64,000 bases of DNA from Brachypodius melanocephalos (lineage: Eukaryota; Chordata; Aves; Passeriformes; Pycnonotidae), in NCBI GenBank assembly GCA_013398615.1, contig VZSR01003807.1, positions 18,180,777 to 18,244,776 on the forward strand, written 5' to 3'. Below the pieces are notes generated by a model. That model was not told the origin of the DNA. It was given only the letters and a program-made list of their open reading frames with translations, and did no database searches. This document shows positions 12,501 to 27,500 of this stretch, piece after piece. The position numbers and the translations under genes are program-made. Position 1 is the first letter of the stretch. Every line of letters begins with the position of its first letter.

Positions 12501-15500
12501 TTTACTTGAACTTCAATTTCTACAGTACTGTATCTGTGTGCAAGAGCATTTCCTATTGTATGAGTAATTATGGATGCAGGATTATAAAGAGAATACTGCA
12601 TTCTCCATGACACTTGTTGCTTGGTCTTTTTAAATAATAATTTGTTTGTGTGGAAACACAGTGGAAGTCATACAGAGTTTGACTTCTGACTTTTCCATGT
12701 ACTTACTGCTTAATTTCATCAGGGCTATCAAAATAGCCATCGTAATTGTAATCAAACACTGGTCCACTGATAACATTTACCCCATTCCTTTCTCTAGCAT
12801 ACTTCTGAAGAAGCACATCATGGAAATAGTCCCATATGTCTGTTACAAAAAGAAAATAAAAGCAAAATTAATATCAATTTAAAGTAATTTCACCACTGAA
12901 GAAAAATAGCATATTTGTGTTTTCACCGTAGATTAATAAAAAACAGGTTGGGTAGAAAGGTAGTTACATAATTGAGGGTTTTCCAACTTTTTCTTTACGT
13001 AATTCCTCTTTTTATGCACTTCTAAGAAAATGAGCCTAGGCCTACGAGTAAAATGGGATCATAAGCAGTTATAGAAAATTTCTTATCAATGGTTACAAAC
13101 AAATGTGATTCAGACTGAATGGGAAGAGTTTACCACACTTTCATAATAAAAACATTTATTATACAAATAGCATTGCAAGATTAATATTTTTGAGGTCTTC
13201 TCTTCAGGTTTTGGAAGAAGAAAAAGAGCCATTTTCATTCACCTTGAGCATTTTCCCAAAAGGCAATTTTTATGAGTATTTCAAAGCTAGCATTTCATGT
13301 TAGTGGAGTTAACATGTTAACTAGTTAGAGGAGATGGAGAGCAAATTCAAAAACAAGCAGGTAAGCAGAGATAAGCAGAAATCAGATGGGACTATACAAA
13401 GAAAAAAACCCCCATATAATTGTGTCATAAATTTTCAAACATCTACTTTTAAACTGTTTTAAGTATATTTTCACAACATCTGGATATACAGCAGGCCATG
13501 CATTAATGCTTTAAATTTTTGTGATAGCTTTATCAAATCCAGAACAATAATTATAGAAAACTAATCATAATTAATCAAAAATTTGCAACCTACTTTTGAA
13601 AGCTTTATACATGGGAACAATATTGCTGGTGAGAAGGGCATCATACTGTTCAAGATCAGATGAATTGTAGTCTATAGAAAAAGATCAAAATATAAGTGAA
13701 TGGAATACTATACAAAGACCAATTGATTCATATGTCACTGTAAATTGCAGGTACATGCAATTAAATTACATTTTACATTTGAGTATGAGTGCATGATCCT
13801 ACTGCAAACATATCTCCAAATTTGTTTAAGAAACCTACTCAATAAATAATAATTATCAAATTTGAAAATAGGAAACAAATATTTATGCAGAGGAAGAGAG
13901 ACAGCCTTTCCTTCCAACCCTTTACATCATTCCAACCAGTTTTCATCACATTCAAGTTGTTCCATTTTTTAAAAAAAAACCTTAAGTGTTCTAAACCGAA
14001 AATATTTAGATACAAGTAGCAGCTGCCCTGCTTTTGGTCAGTCTGTGAACACTGGAAACCTTTTTCTGCCCAACATGCTGATCCAAAGAAGTTTGTTTTG
14101 GTGTTTGGGTGTATGTTTAAACATAAACCCACATCCAGCTGATTAAGACTTTCTAAGGTCTCTCTATAAAAAGAACCATGCTCACTGGGAGGATAGAGGA
14201 AACTGTGGGTCAAGGTCAGCCCTTCTGGGTAGTCAGAACAATTTTGGCTCCAAGCAGCTGGGATTCTAACATCAGGCCGCAGACAGTCTGAAATAGTGGG
14301 AGGAAGAGGAGATGTGTTTTCCTGTGAAAAGGAAAAAAAAAAGTCTTACACCCACGGCTGTGGCTAAGCCAATGCTTTGTATGGCTTTAACTTTCTAGAA
14401 TGGACTTCATTGAATCTTCTCCTATTTTCACAGTGAATCAGGTCAATGCAAGTAATGGACACTAATGTTTTCTGGGTAGTGTTTTCCTTTTACTCCTGTT
14501 TTTAGGTAATTCGGGGAAATCCGTATGCACCACGTAAAACTGTAGCAGCAAAATAAGGTTACACCTTAGGCAAAAACAGATTTCACATTTGACTCATTCG
14601 TCACTTCTACATATTTCTGGAAACAGAAACTCGATGTCACATCCTCCTGGAAAGCAGCTGCTATATAAAAATGCCACTATCACCTCATCTAGGCATATGA
14701 GGATGCAGTGTCCGTAAGAATTTGTGCTGCTGAAGAGTTACAGATGAAGAAATCCACAGCAAATTTAGTACATTTTACTGGCTTTACTAACTTCATCAAA
14801 ACATGTTAACATGCTAAGATCTGGCCAAAAGTAATTCTGATTACTATAATTCTTTCTATAACCTTCATTTTTTTTTCTGTAACCTTTTCTACACACATTT
14901 TCATAATTTTACAATAACATTAAATCATCTGAATATGCTTTTTTGAGTTTAACTTTTTTTTCCATCCTCATTTACATTTATTTTCATTTTGGTAAGACTG
15001 GAATATATTTTGCATTATATCTTTATAAACAGAAGTTAAACATCTAATTTGATTTTCAGTACATTGCTTCTTTTGATCAATTAAAACCAAGCAAAAATAA
15101 AGAACTGGAATGTTCTTCTTGTGCCTCTTTGTACTCCTTGACTCAATTTCTTTAGTTACTTTTATCAGAATTCAAGTCAATGCCATGTTATGGTCAGGTT
15201 GTATATTAATGGAAAACATATATACCACATGGAATGAGAAATAAAAGACAAAAGTCTTCCTTTGATTCCCGAGCAGATCATGTGTCAAAAAAAATCAAAA
15301 AAACCCCAACCATTCATCACCAATTTGGTTCCTTCTATTTCGGATCAAAAAACCATAATGTCTCCTGATGAAAGCAGCTAAAATTGAAAATTGGCTGTGC
15401 CTATGACATCATGAATTGTCCTTTTTGATGCAGGTTATTTCTGATGAGCCAGTAATAATGTCAAGAAGCATGAGTTATTTGCATTACACAACAGAATTTA

Positions 15501-18500
15501 AGTATCTGCTGCACTCTCTGATGTCAAATTCAGCCCCCTTCAGGAGTGCTTGTCTTTTTGCAAAAAAAAGTGCCTTCCTCCCTGGCAGATGAGTATAAAA
15601 CCTCGAGAAAACAAATGCCCTTCAATCTTAAATTTTCCTTATTCCTGAGAATATTAAGTGACAAAAATGCTGGCATCTTTTATTTAACATCTGCAGATGT
15701 ATGTTATTTATCCAGTTTCAAAACTTCCACATCACACAAGGCCAGCAAAAGCACAACCTGCATTTCCTATTTTAATATTTAAGCCCTTCCTTATAGCCAC
15801 GTAATTATGAGATAAACCCCATCCTACAAGTTGTCTGGAGCACTGCACAGGCTGCATCCAAACATCCCAGGGCGCAATAAAAATTCTGTAGAAAGTGCAA
15901 CTTTCTGTCATTCCCGAGTATTGCAGCCACACCTTACAATCAAAGGCATCAGCTTTACCCCTCTGTCCTTCCACAGGCGTTATAATTTACAAAGGCTATT
16001 TCTCTAGATTAGCTCATGTAATAAAAAATCATAATGTCAGCTTATTGTGCAAGGTAAGTCACTGTGTGAGCTCTTACACTCAGAGCCTTCCATTTTTGTG
16101 TCTCTGATACTATTGGATGGAATTTATTATTTCCTATTCTTTCTACAGAAAACATACATCATTGTATTAGAGTCTGCTGTGACCTACATCCTTCAGTCTC
16201 AGTTTGTGCACTGTGGGAAACTCAGTTTCCCACACTGTTGCACAAACTGCTATAAGAAACTCCTGCAAAATATGTATTTCTCTTCATTTAGATGTTAAGT
16301 CGAGCAAGAACTTTCTTTTTACACTTCCAGTATCCAAAGTGGACCTACAGGAAAGCCAGAGAGGGACTCTTTGTCAAGAACTGTAATGATAAGACAAGGA
16401 GTAATGGGTACAAATTGAAAGAGGGGAACTTTAGTTTGGTTATTAGGAAGAAATTCTTTATGTGAGGGTGGAGAAACACTGGAACAGGTTGCCTGGGGAG
16501 ATTGCGAATACCCCAACCCTGCCAGTGTTCAAAGCCAGGCCAGATAAAGCCTTGAGCAACCTGGTCTAGTGGGAGGTGTCCCTGCCCATGGCAGGCCTGG
16601 GTTGGGATTAAATGATCTTCAAGGTCAGTTCCAGCCCCTTGACTTTCTATGATCCTTTGTTAACTGAGAATTTGTTTTGCAACAAAGGAAAATGTCTGAA
16701 AAGTTATTTGGGTTTTTGAGCTATTTTTAAGCTCAATATTAAGAAGACTGCAGCTCTGATGGGACTTTTTAATCTTTTTAAAGCAAAATCAGACAAAAAT
16801 ATGCCCACAATTAACTAGTTTTCATTTGGGTAATGCACTTTCATAGAAGTGTTTAAGGGCAGATCTTCAAATATGAAGTATAAACAGTCTTTGTTGAAAT
16901 GGACATTTGTTTAAATGACTTTCAGCCTTCTTAGGATTGGATTAATGATCTTTCAATCAAGGCAGTGAAGAATTAGTAGAAAGTACGGAGTGAAATTTTC
17001 TGAAACACTATCATTTTAGCAACATACATTTGATTAAAATAATTTCCTCATATTTGTACTGTTGAAATAAGAAATCACATAGACATCAATAACAGTCCTC
17101 TTCAGACAGAAGAATCAACATAGAAACTATTTCCCCAAGACTACTTAGAAAAAGGGCCAAATTATAAGGGCAAGTAAGCCTATGAATGTCCATTAGTTTA
17201 CTGACCCTGAAAACTCAAACATTTTTTTCTGGATCCACATACTCTTGGACACTCAGGGGTTCATTCAACTATAATTATATTTTTCAGAAACTATTTTATG
17301 TAACAGAGAGCAAAGAACACACAGAAATATGCATTAGTGCAAATTGTCTTATAGAGTTGCATAAAGGGCATTTAACAGGAAAAAGATCATGGTACTCATA
17401 GGAAAGCTTAAAACTTCTGATTTGGGAAACCACAGGCTGCTTTTCCACAGAAACTGACAGGGAAGATGGAGAATTGTCTTGACAGCTTACTCCTTTTACA
17501 GAACAGGCTTAATAGAACCAGCTTACCAGCAGCTGTACCCTCCTCTATCTTTTGTGTCCCTAACAAATGGTAATTCCCACTTTTCAAAGCTATATTTTAA
17601 GATAGCTGAAATCTAAATTATATCAAAGACACCTTTTCAGACACAAGAGGCTTAATCACATGACATCCACCAGGCCTTAAACAGGGTTCCTGATCAATGG
17701 GCCACATTTTTGATCCATTAGATCCCACATTTAAGAGTAGTACAGATATTCGATAACTTACAGGCTTATTCACAGTGTATGCAGTCCACAGTGGCATCCA
17801 GATATCATAGCTGTATCCACTCACATACTGATGATGGAAAAGAAGGCAGTAGACTTTTTCCTTCTGAAGAACTTTGGGTCTCCCATATGGTAAATGAGAT
17901 GAGCTTGCCTCGTTTACTAAAATTTAAATAATAATTATTGATTTATTCTTCTATAACGTTTTGGATGGCATAAGGAGTTAAGAGAGCAGACAAAAATTGT
18001 TAATTAAAACTTTAGTAAATGCAAATAGATCCAACAGTAAACCTGGTCACAGGGTTCTTTAGGCTTATAAGTATAATAAAAATGTAGAAAATAGTCTTCA
18101 TATTATGTTTAATGTACAAAAGTTAATATAATACATCAGATTTGCAAAATCTTGTTTCTTTGAAATTTCATACCAATGCAAATATTTTGAATTTATCTTG
18201 CCAGTGGAGTGAAATTCACATCTTACTTGACTAGGAGGCATTACAATGTTTCCCAAAATTTCCAGAAACCCCATTTTAAAAAGCAGAAAGAGGTACCTAT
18301 GGGAATTTTTGATCAGAGAAAGGTAAAATTATGGATACAGGGATACGGATATGGATAATATAGGGATATGGGTGATAGTGTCAGAAAAAGAATTATGTCA
18401 CATAGCCTGACAGTGCTCAGATTTTCTTCAAGACCATTGAAGTCTGTATAGTTTTTTACAAAATTTTAATGGGGCTCAGATCCTATTCCTATATATACAT

Positions 18501-21500
18501 GTTGCTACAACAGAATTTTTTCTAAGAAATGCAAAGGAAAAAAAAATTTTAAAATGCTTCTGACCTTATTTTCCTACTTCACTTTCAATTTTAATTAACA
18601 TTGCAAAAATTCCCACTGAAACCAGTGACATAAAATATAAACCAGGTGTAGATTTAAAAATACTGCTGCCCTTTTCACTTTTTGCTACTTACTTTCTTCT
18701 GTGGTGAGATTTAACCTCTTGTTTAGCTCATCTGTCTTATCTGAAATCTGTAAAAAAATAAGAGAATCACTCAAAATTAATCCATTGTTTAGAAAAAAAC
18801 AAAGTAAGCAGAACACACTTGACAAAGATGATTAAAAGATGCCAGAAACCCCTATTTACTTGTTCGCATTTGCATCCCAGGTCATCTGCAGAAGTCAGAT
18901 TGGAAACTGGACATGAAGAGGGAGATGAGACTTCCTTTGCATGTGAAGGATTGTAGAAAGGTTTCTTTAGGAGGTGATTCAAGCTGCCATGGGTTCCATT
19001 GTTTTCTGCTGGTACTATATGCAGTAAATCTGTTGAAACATTTGAAATTTGTAAACATGCTTTAAAACAATATTTTAAAAAGTTATTATCTTTCCAATTC
19101 TGCTCATTTCCTAGTCATTTTTAAAGGTAGAGGAAATAGCTTATGCCATTATTTAAACTATTACAGTAACTACTCCCACCAACTTGCAGTTTTCTATATA
19201 TGAAGATTCTTTGCTATCTTCCACTGCATCAAGATTTAGTAACTATGGATTTGAGTACTGTTGGTACAGTTTTATACAATGTCACAACATTCACAAGATT
19301 AGATGGTTTAATGCAAAGTATAAACGTTATTGCAAGTGCATCACATTGTGAAACCCAGTAGGCTATTACATTTTTGTGTGATGCTTTAATCCATATTTTC
19401 TGAGGCACACGCTTCCAAATTGCACACTGCTGGGACTGCAATGGTCCATCCTAAGTTATGAGCATGAGCAGTTACTCTCTACAAGATTCTTATCCACAAT
19501 TCCACAGGCATCAGTTTGACAGGAAACCCACGTGGCAGGTGTGGTTCCCTCTGATTCTTTAGTGGAATCTTTCTGCAGCCAGAAAAAGCCTTCAAAGCAG
19601 AACAACTTCTGGAAGTCAATTTCTTGGCAGTGTAAAGACGACCTGAGAGCATGGCTTCAATGCTTTGGTTTTGAATCAATTCACTCAATTTTAGCTATGC
19701 TTCTTATAGCTCTTACAACACTGGTATGTGAAAATGCTAGAATGTTATCATCTAAAGTACTGGATTGTTTCTACTCACCACACATAAGGTTGTAAACCTC
19801 AATGTTTTCAAAAGCATCCACTTCCGTTTTCTCTTTAAAGCTTGGGCCATATGCTAAGAATATAGCCTAGATTGTAATAGTAATAATAAAAAAAAATGGG
19901 TTATCTAAAGGAAGCTAAAATCAAAACCAATTCAGTTGTACTTTATGAAAACTGGGACAATGGAACAAAATTTAGTCTTTTCACAGGAGTTAAAAATACA
20001 GGATTATTCTGGTAAGGAAGGCAAATTTCTGCTATTGTACATAATATGAAGAAAAATGCAAAGCAAAAATTTAGAAGGATACTTTAAACTATATAATGAA
20101 TTTTATTTTGTTTTGGGGTGTTTTTTAATACCTGCTGCACTCTGACACCTTTGGGTCACCTAAGAGTGTATGGCCATGGATAAAGCAAGGAGCAGGGAAG
20201 TGCAGAGGGCCATCCCAAGCTGAGCAGAGACCTCATCTGTACCACCAATGGCACAGTGCAGTGCTGGGCAGCCCTTCTGGCACCTGCCAGCCTTGTTGTG
20301 GAACATTGACACTATGTTCAGTCTCACAGGAGTTTCTACTGCTTTATGAGCCTCCTGAGCTGCCTACCAGGAGTACAGGAAACATGATTAACAGGACAAT
20401 GATCTGTTCTAAAATAATATTATGTGTCCATAACAGAAAAGGCATTTTCAATTTATCATAGAAAGATGACACCTAGCTCCTTTCTTTAAAAAAAAAAAAA
20501 ATTAAAAAGTATCTGTTGTGGCATCTGTGTACAGTTATCTATTATTAAGGTTTCCATGGTAACCAGAATTTATCTTTTCTTTCCATACAAACATTCAGCA
20601 CAATTCTGATCACTGACATTTGGGTTTAACATAGTTGTAAAGATCTGGAAGGATCTGATCCTTAGGCACAGAATATGGGACTTAGAGTGGCATGCTTGAC
20701 CTTTGTTAAAAGTTCACATCACAGAAAGTATATAAAAACCCAAAAGCCCAAGACCCCAAAATATTTTCACTGTAAACAGAAGTGAAAATGAGATGAAACT
20801 GCAACACAGGCTATCCTAATATACAGTATAGCTAATTACTTTTTTATTCTGGTGATATGATTAACTCTTGTAAGATAAGCAGAGACAATGAGATTTAGTT
20901 TACTTGAGCATAGAGGCTTTCAGATGCTCAGATGAACTCCCAGAGCCTATGGAGATTTTTCAGCTATTGCCTCAGTGGAAGAATGAAAGAACAAGAGAAT
21001 TTAGCGTCCTATAGCTAAACATGGTAGACTTGGTTTACTGTAGTCTACCTGTCTACAAGCAGGAATTGTAAGCCCAGACTGTTTTTACTACAGGACCCCA
21101 AAGAAGCAGGCCTTGCACACATCGATAAAAGGCAATACAAACATTTGGACCTAGTATGTGTTTGCAGTTCACATGTCTTGTGGCCAGAAAAGAAAAAGTG
21201 CACTGCAAAAACTATCATTGTTCTGTATTCTGGTGATTTACCCAGCACATCATGATTTTGTGTATAAGGAAGTGCAAGAATAGAATGAAATAGAAATCAT
21301 CTTACCTCCATACTTTTAAATTCATTGTTATAGCCATGGTTACCTCCATCACAAGATGTGAAACCTTTTTCCCTAAGGAGAAAGCATCACAGAGTGTAAA
21401 TAAAAATGACACAAACAGAAGTACTTAGTAACAGCCATTGTGGCTCACAGACTACATTATTCCTTGAGAACTGACTCTGCCATCATATTGCAGTACTTAC

Positions 21501-24500
21501 GGTTCATCAGAGTGTTCATTTCTATGAAGGCCTCTTTCTCCTTTAACAGAAATTGCTATGGACAGTAATAAACTATCCTAGCTGGCTATGAGTGTACAGT
21601 GAAACAATATTTTCAAAGCAAATTGAAAAAATGGCTATTTTTGAACTGAGGCCTTTACCTAGCTGCAGGTTGCAGAACAAGTGTAATCTGTTTTGGAAGA
21701 ATTCCTAGCAATATTCTTTCGCATTTTAACAGAAAACTTACAATGGGAGAACTCTGCTGTTAGCATCTCAGGAATAATATAAATAAGACTGCAAGGTATT
21801 TTGCCTTACAAGAGAGTGCATTTTCATCATGGATTCTGAAAGAGACATGTAGATAATGTGGGGATGGGTTATAGAATTAGCAACACAGCAGAATACTCTG
21901 ACATAGTGACTAACACTTATTTTTATCTACCCATTCCTAAGACACGTGGAAAAGTAAAGAGATAGTCACCCCATACCAATTCAATGCACAGTTGTTAAGT
22001 GCAGGTATCCTGTTTTCACAGGCCCAAGAATATTTGAACACAGTTTAAAATAAGGTTATTATAAGATCTTTTTCAATGCGCATTTCTTTTTGTATGTCCT
22101 GGACAATTTTTTGATTACACCAAAACAACCATGTTTCCTCTTTAGGTATAATAGGATTTTAACTGTAACAAACATGGAAATGTTACAAGTCTAAAGCAAA
22201 ACAGGAAATTAAGCATCTGTGAAAAATATTAAAGGGATGTGTGTGGAATGAAAAAAAATAGCATAACAATCACACAAATTATGTTACCTCGCAGCCAGCC
22301 ACTGTCGATCCACCAAAAGATGAACTTTATCAATACGAATGTTGTTGGCATAGTGGAATCGTTTGGGCAAGTCAGGGGTCAGGTAGGGCTTGAAGTGCTG
22401 GGGGGATCTTCTGCACTGTGCAAGAGGAAAGAGCCCAGTCATGAGTTTTTCTGAGTTTCAAAAAACCACCCATCATTCAAACTTATCACAAATATCTTAG
22501 TGATAGGAATGCAAGCACAGAGCCCATTACTCACAGATAGCTTCTCAGATGACCTGCAGATGTCATTTTTGCAAGGAGAAGCGACACTGGTTTGGAACTC
22601 TTTGAAAGTCGACTACGTACAATTTGTAAATCAAGTCCACAAATACTGTGGTTAAAGTACATCTAAGGCTTAAAGACACTCAGTAGAATTGTTTAGTCTG
22701 TATTTCTGTACTAATGTCATTGGCATCTAGTTGGTAAGATTACACTACACAAGAGAAATTTCCCTGATCCTTTATTTCTGCCACCTTCTGTCACTTTGCC
22801 ATGCAATAAATAACAACGCAAGCCAAGTAAACATCATGTAGAACAGTCCAGGGTTTTAGCTGCAAGCCTGGACGTGTAAATGTCCATTGCACAGCTGTTA
22901 GCTAAAAGTCTGAGATTTTATACACACTTTATTGTGTTCATCTAACTGCTGGATTAGCAGGCGTGCCATGGAAGAGCTTGGAATTGTGAGTCTAATGATA
23001 ACCGTATGACACACTGCAAAGACTTCACTATATATGGCCATTAGGAGCCATCCCAGCTGGCTGCAAGCATCATGGCAAAGTTTCAGAAGTGTTGCTCCTG
23101 CTCAGGAATCCAGCACTGGGATAACCCAGAATATCTAAAATGCTAAGGGGAGAGCTGCTAGGAGGCTGGGTAGGCCACAGAAGTGAGCCTGTTTTACCAC
23201 ACAGGCTGTGCAAACTATACCATGCTTGGAATCTGGACTGACATTTTCACTTCTAAATACTAGAATTGTATGCTCTGCACAGGATACAGACTTTAACAAG
23301 TGACATGAGAGCCTCAGTAGTCAAAGAAGAACAGAGGAATCCAGGCACAGGAAAAATAAGGATTCAATGTGTTTGCTAGCTCGGAAGAAGAGGTATAATT
23401 AAAAGGAAAAACAGAGGACATCAGCATATGACTTATGTCTGTTCACTGGCAATTAATATACAACATACAACTCCCTTCTCTGCAAAACCCCCTCATATCA
23501 ATAACTTGATAGGGATAAAATACACCAACCATTTATGAAGAGAAAAGGAAAGAGGACATGTCCTGATACCAGACTATTCCCATAAGACACAAGATGTCAC
23601 ATCTCTGCAACTATTACCACATCATACAGCGAGGTAGGGGATGTAGCACTGAGAAAGCTCCTTCAGCTATTCCCAGGCATTGATCCTGCTCCCATATGTT
23701 CAACGGGTTACAGGGAGACCCCTTGTGGTGATTTATCCGAAACATATCCATTTGAGAGCCCAGGATTTCTACAAACTGAGAGCGTTTTTTCTAAATGTAC
23801 CTCAAGACTTGTCTACTGCTTAGCCCAGGACAAGCCACAGAATAGAAAACAAACTGACAATGAAGAAAAGAAGGGGAAGTTATGAAAGCACACTGCGTGC
23901 AAGCAGTTTAAATGTTTAACTCACTGTAAATTGTAAAAGGAAAGAAATACAAAAAGACAACTGTCCTACAAGACTTTTAGTTTGTCCAATTCATCCCACA
24001 TGTATTAATGTATGTCTTGACCACTGGAAAAAAAAAAAAAAAAGAGGAAGAAAGTGAATTATCTGTCTAAAAAAATACAAGGAAAGAACCATGCACTGTC
24101 ACATCTGTCACATCACCTTGCAGTAAAAGAAATGGGTTTGGTCTTCCTTTGGTTTGCACTCTGTTATGCACTTCTTTGTGTCCTTCAGAACTCAGCTGTC
24201 AAAATGTACCCACAAGGGAGAAACAGGCAAGCTGGGACCTGCCCTCAAGTGCTACACCATTCAGCATGGCTCAGTTCCAAGCAGAACTACCAGTACGGGG
24301 CCCTGTTGTGGTGCAGTATATTTAAAAGCACTGCAACTATTTCAGTGATATGTCAAGAGATCCTAAGAGAGTCATATTGCCTGATATCAAAGGCCCATCT
24401 TGCCTAATACTCTGTTTCAAATCAGATCTCCAAATTTTCCAGAATTAGACATTTAGAGAAAGTGTGGAAGAACAAGCCAAGTATTGAACAAAGTTTCTTT

Positions 24501-27500
24501 CTTGTACCTGCTTAGTTTCTTCTACGCTTCAGGGACTTTTAAAATCAGATGTTCCTTGTGGATCAGGTCTAAAAGCCTTTTACAGGCTGCATTAATATGC
24601 CTAAAATCCCCCTCTCCTACTTATATTTCCAGTCTCTATAACACTTTGTGGCAATGTGCCCTACAATGTTGTGTGGAGAAGCTACTTTAGCCTAGCCTGA
24701 GTGCAACACTTGTGTTCCAGTGCTAACAGATACCTACTGTCTAAACCATCTCTGTGCTGTATTCTCTTCTATCATGAAGATATACCCTAGTTTCTGCCCC
24801 TGAAGTCAGCACTTCTCTTTCAAAGTGATGTACAGAAAAATTTTCTCTGAACAGAGATCCCCTATGGCAAACCTTTGTGCGCCATCTTTGAACAGCTTCC
24901 AGAACTGCCTCCCATGGTACACTGGAATAAGTACACTATTTAAACTGGCACCATAGTCTCATTTTTTTACAAACTGTGATTTTTTTCTTCAGATTCCTAT
25001 TAAGAGTAGCTATGAGTAAAAGTAATGAGAATATTTACTCACTGTGAGGTTTTTAACGATTCCTTCTGAGTCAACTGTTAAAAAGAAAAGATTAATTAAT
25101 ATACATTCAAATGGCTGAAGGACAAAGCCTCATGAGAAAATGTTAAATATGCTTTTTGTCTATAAAGTTGATTTTCTTTATTAGCTTGTGGAGATTCGTT
25201 TGTGGCAACTATAGCCTTCCAGAGGTATGAATGTTATGCTTCCGATGTTGACTGCCTCTGAGTGTGCCTGTGGAAGTAACTAGAACACAAGACCTTTGGG
25301 TACATCAGGATAGACTGCTGAAAACTGCCATGGTGATGGCTGCCTACACCTAAAGCTGACAGATCATCACACATGAGGCTTTTTCTCTTACCTAACCTCT
25401 GGTTGAAGAATAACCTTTTTCACATTGAACAGGACCTGGAGCACTTGTCTTGTATTTTGCCACCAGCAAGAGTCACAGAGGAAATTTCAGTCTACCTTGG
25501 TACTTTCATCTTGCACATTTCAAAAGAGTGATTTAACCATTTGACATTAACTTTTAAAAAAGCAAATCTGAGCACTTCATGGAAGAAAAATTCCCACAAA
25601 AAATCTAAGACTGTTAGGGGAAATGAGTAAACAATTTTATTGAGATTGAGACACAGAAAAACCACAAATATTCTTTCCTCAGCTCATTACTCTGCTTTTG
25701 TCTGACTTAAACCAATGAAAATCTGCTTTATGTCATATAAATATTGTGCCTTCAAATAGAAGTAAATTAATAAAATATGAATAAAAAGTAGAATGGGATC
25801 CCAGGTCTTATTTGCAACCTGCAATAACTAAGTCTTTTACAATACTTTACAAATTCTTTGAAGTCAATACATGGACCATTTCCATGATTTTATCCTTATT
25901 CTTTTCCCTGATACAGAAGATTCTGGGAATTTTTTTTCCCCAGTCTGGTAGCATGGTGTCTTTTTCAAGTCAGAGTTAGGTCACATGGTTTCAGTTTTCT
26001 GTTCTTCTGAGATACTAGCTAAAAGGCTTAACCAAGGCTTAGATGCCACTGTGCTAAGATCACTGTGCAAAGCTACAGATTCTATAACTTTGTAATCACA
26101 GAAATATTCATTGCTTCAAAAAGACTGACAGCCATTGTTGCACAAGAAATCTGGGAAGAGTAATGCACTTATGAAAGACCTGAATTTCAGTTCAAAAAAA
26201 CCCCAAAAAAACTACCTTTACTTCATCTTTCCATGCCAAGAAAGCACAAATTAGAGTCTGCAACAATCTTTTCTAATCTTCAATTTCATCTAAAGTCATT
26301 CTTGAAAAAAAATACCCCAAACAACTTCCATGGATGTTGAAGGTGAGTTAAGGGAAACAGAAATCTGCTCACATTGCTGATTACTACTGATTATCTATTT
26401 CCTTATTTATTTATTTAATTGATTTTTTGTTATTTTCCACTCTATTGATTGCTCAGTCCCAGGGCTGGTCCATACTTACAGGTAAAATAGTCCTGTGGAA
26501 CATTCTCTGCTCTAATGCGACCTGCAGGCCCACCATACACGTAGAAATCCACCTTTTTGAAGTAATCAGTCATATATTCCATCTGTGTGCAGTAGGTCCT
26601 CTCCATCCCTAAAGGGCAACATAGAAGCAGTACTTTTTCATATGGCAAATAAACTGAATTAACATTACTAAACTCACATATTATTTCACAGAGGGATCAA
26701 ACAGTGACTCGGTAAAATTAAATTGAAAAAAGAAGTATATACATTACCATGATCAGCTAAAACAATGAGGTTTACACACTTGTGCAGGTTTCTTTGTTTA
26801 AGTCCATCCATGAGCATCCCCAGTGCTTGATCTGCTGCCTGTAAGGCTTTGATTACCTATGGGATAAACCAGTTACATCTAAAGGTTGAACTTTTTTCCT
26901 TCATGCAAGTAAAAATGTAATACTTTGGGGTTAAAAGTTAGCAAATATTGAAGTATAGTGTAGGAATAAATAAAAGACAGCTCTGAGGATTTGCCAGGCC
27001 ACATGCTTCTAAATATCCCATAGTAATGTGAGTAAAGTTCAGCCTAAATATAAATATTAATACTTTTCCTAATATCATGATCTGAAATTATTTTCTGCAA
27101 GTCTGTTTGGTTTATGGTTCTTCTGATTGACATACACAGTGTGGGAATCATAACAATGGGCTCCACAACAAGCAAAAGTTCTTAACAAAAAGTCATAAAA
27201 CAGTCATGGCAGTTTTTCATCTACTATCCTTTTCAGGTCTATAAATCGGTTAAGTCCATAGTGCAACACCATTTTTAGTGCAATTGTAAGAAAAATATAG
27301 AAACTACTTACACCAGCACTAACTGGTCCATATGAATGTCCAGAAGAATCTGGTTCTTCAATATATAAGGTGTATATATCAGGCCTTGAATCACAAATAA
27401 ATAAGAATGGAACATTATGAGAATTTAGAGGCAGCATCTAAAGCAAATACTTTGATTAAAAAAAAAAGAAGAAATATTAAATGACATTTAAAAAGGAATT

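Larger units (their letters stand above)
9552..26479 (-). other. ENPP3: ENPP3 introns between exons 25 and 13: no further genes
   Basis: Introns longer than 300 bases are 9,552-11,023, 11,181-12,706, 12,840-13,593, 13,672-14,185, 14,322-17,761, 17,917-18,692, 19,030-19,778, 19,867-21,305, 21,373-22,287, 22,416-25,042 and 25,075-26,479. Apart from the CR1 and hairpin in 14,322-17,761, I see only AT-rich unique-looking DNA and a short poly(A) near 24,029. A moderately GC-rich patch at about 20,120-20,360 has no recognisable origin. Confidence 0.6.

Noticed and set aside
16204..16386. 60-83-codon frames through the intronic hairpin and CR1
   Set aside because: They cross a hairpin and an antisense LINE fragment and have no similarity to known proteins.
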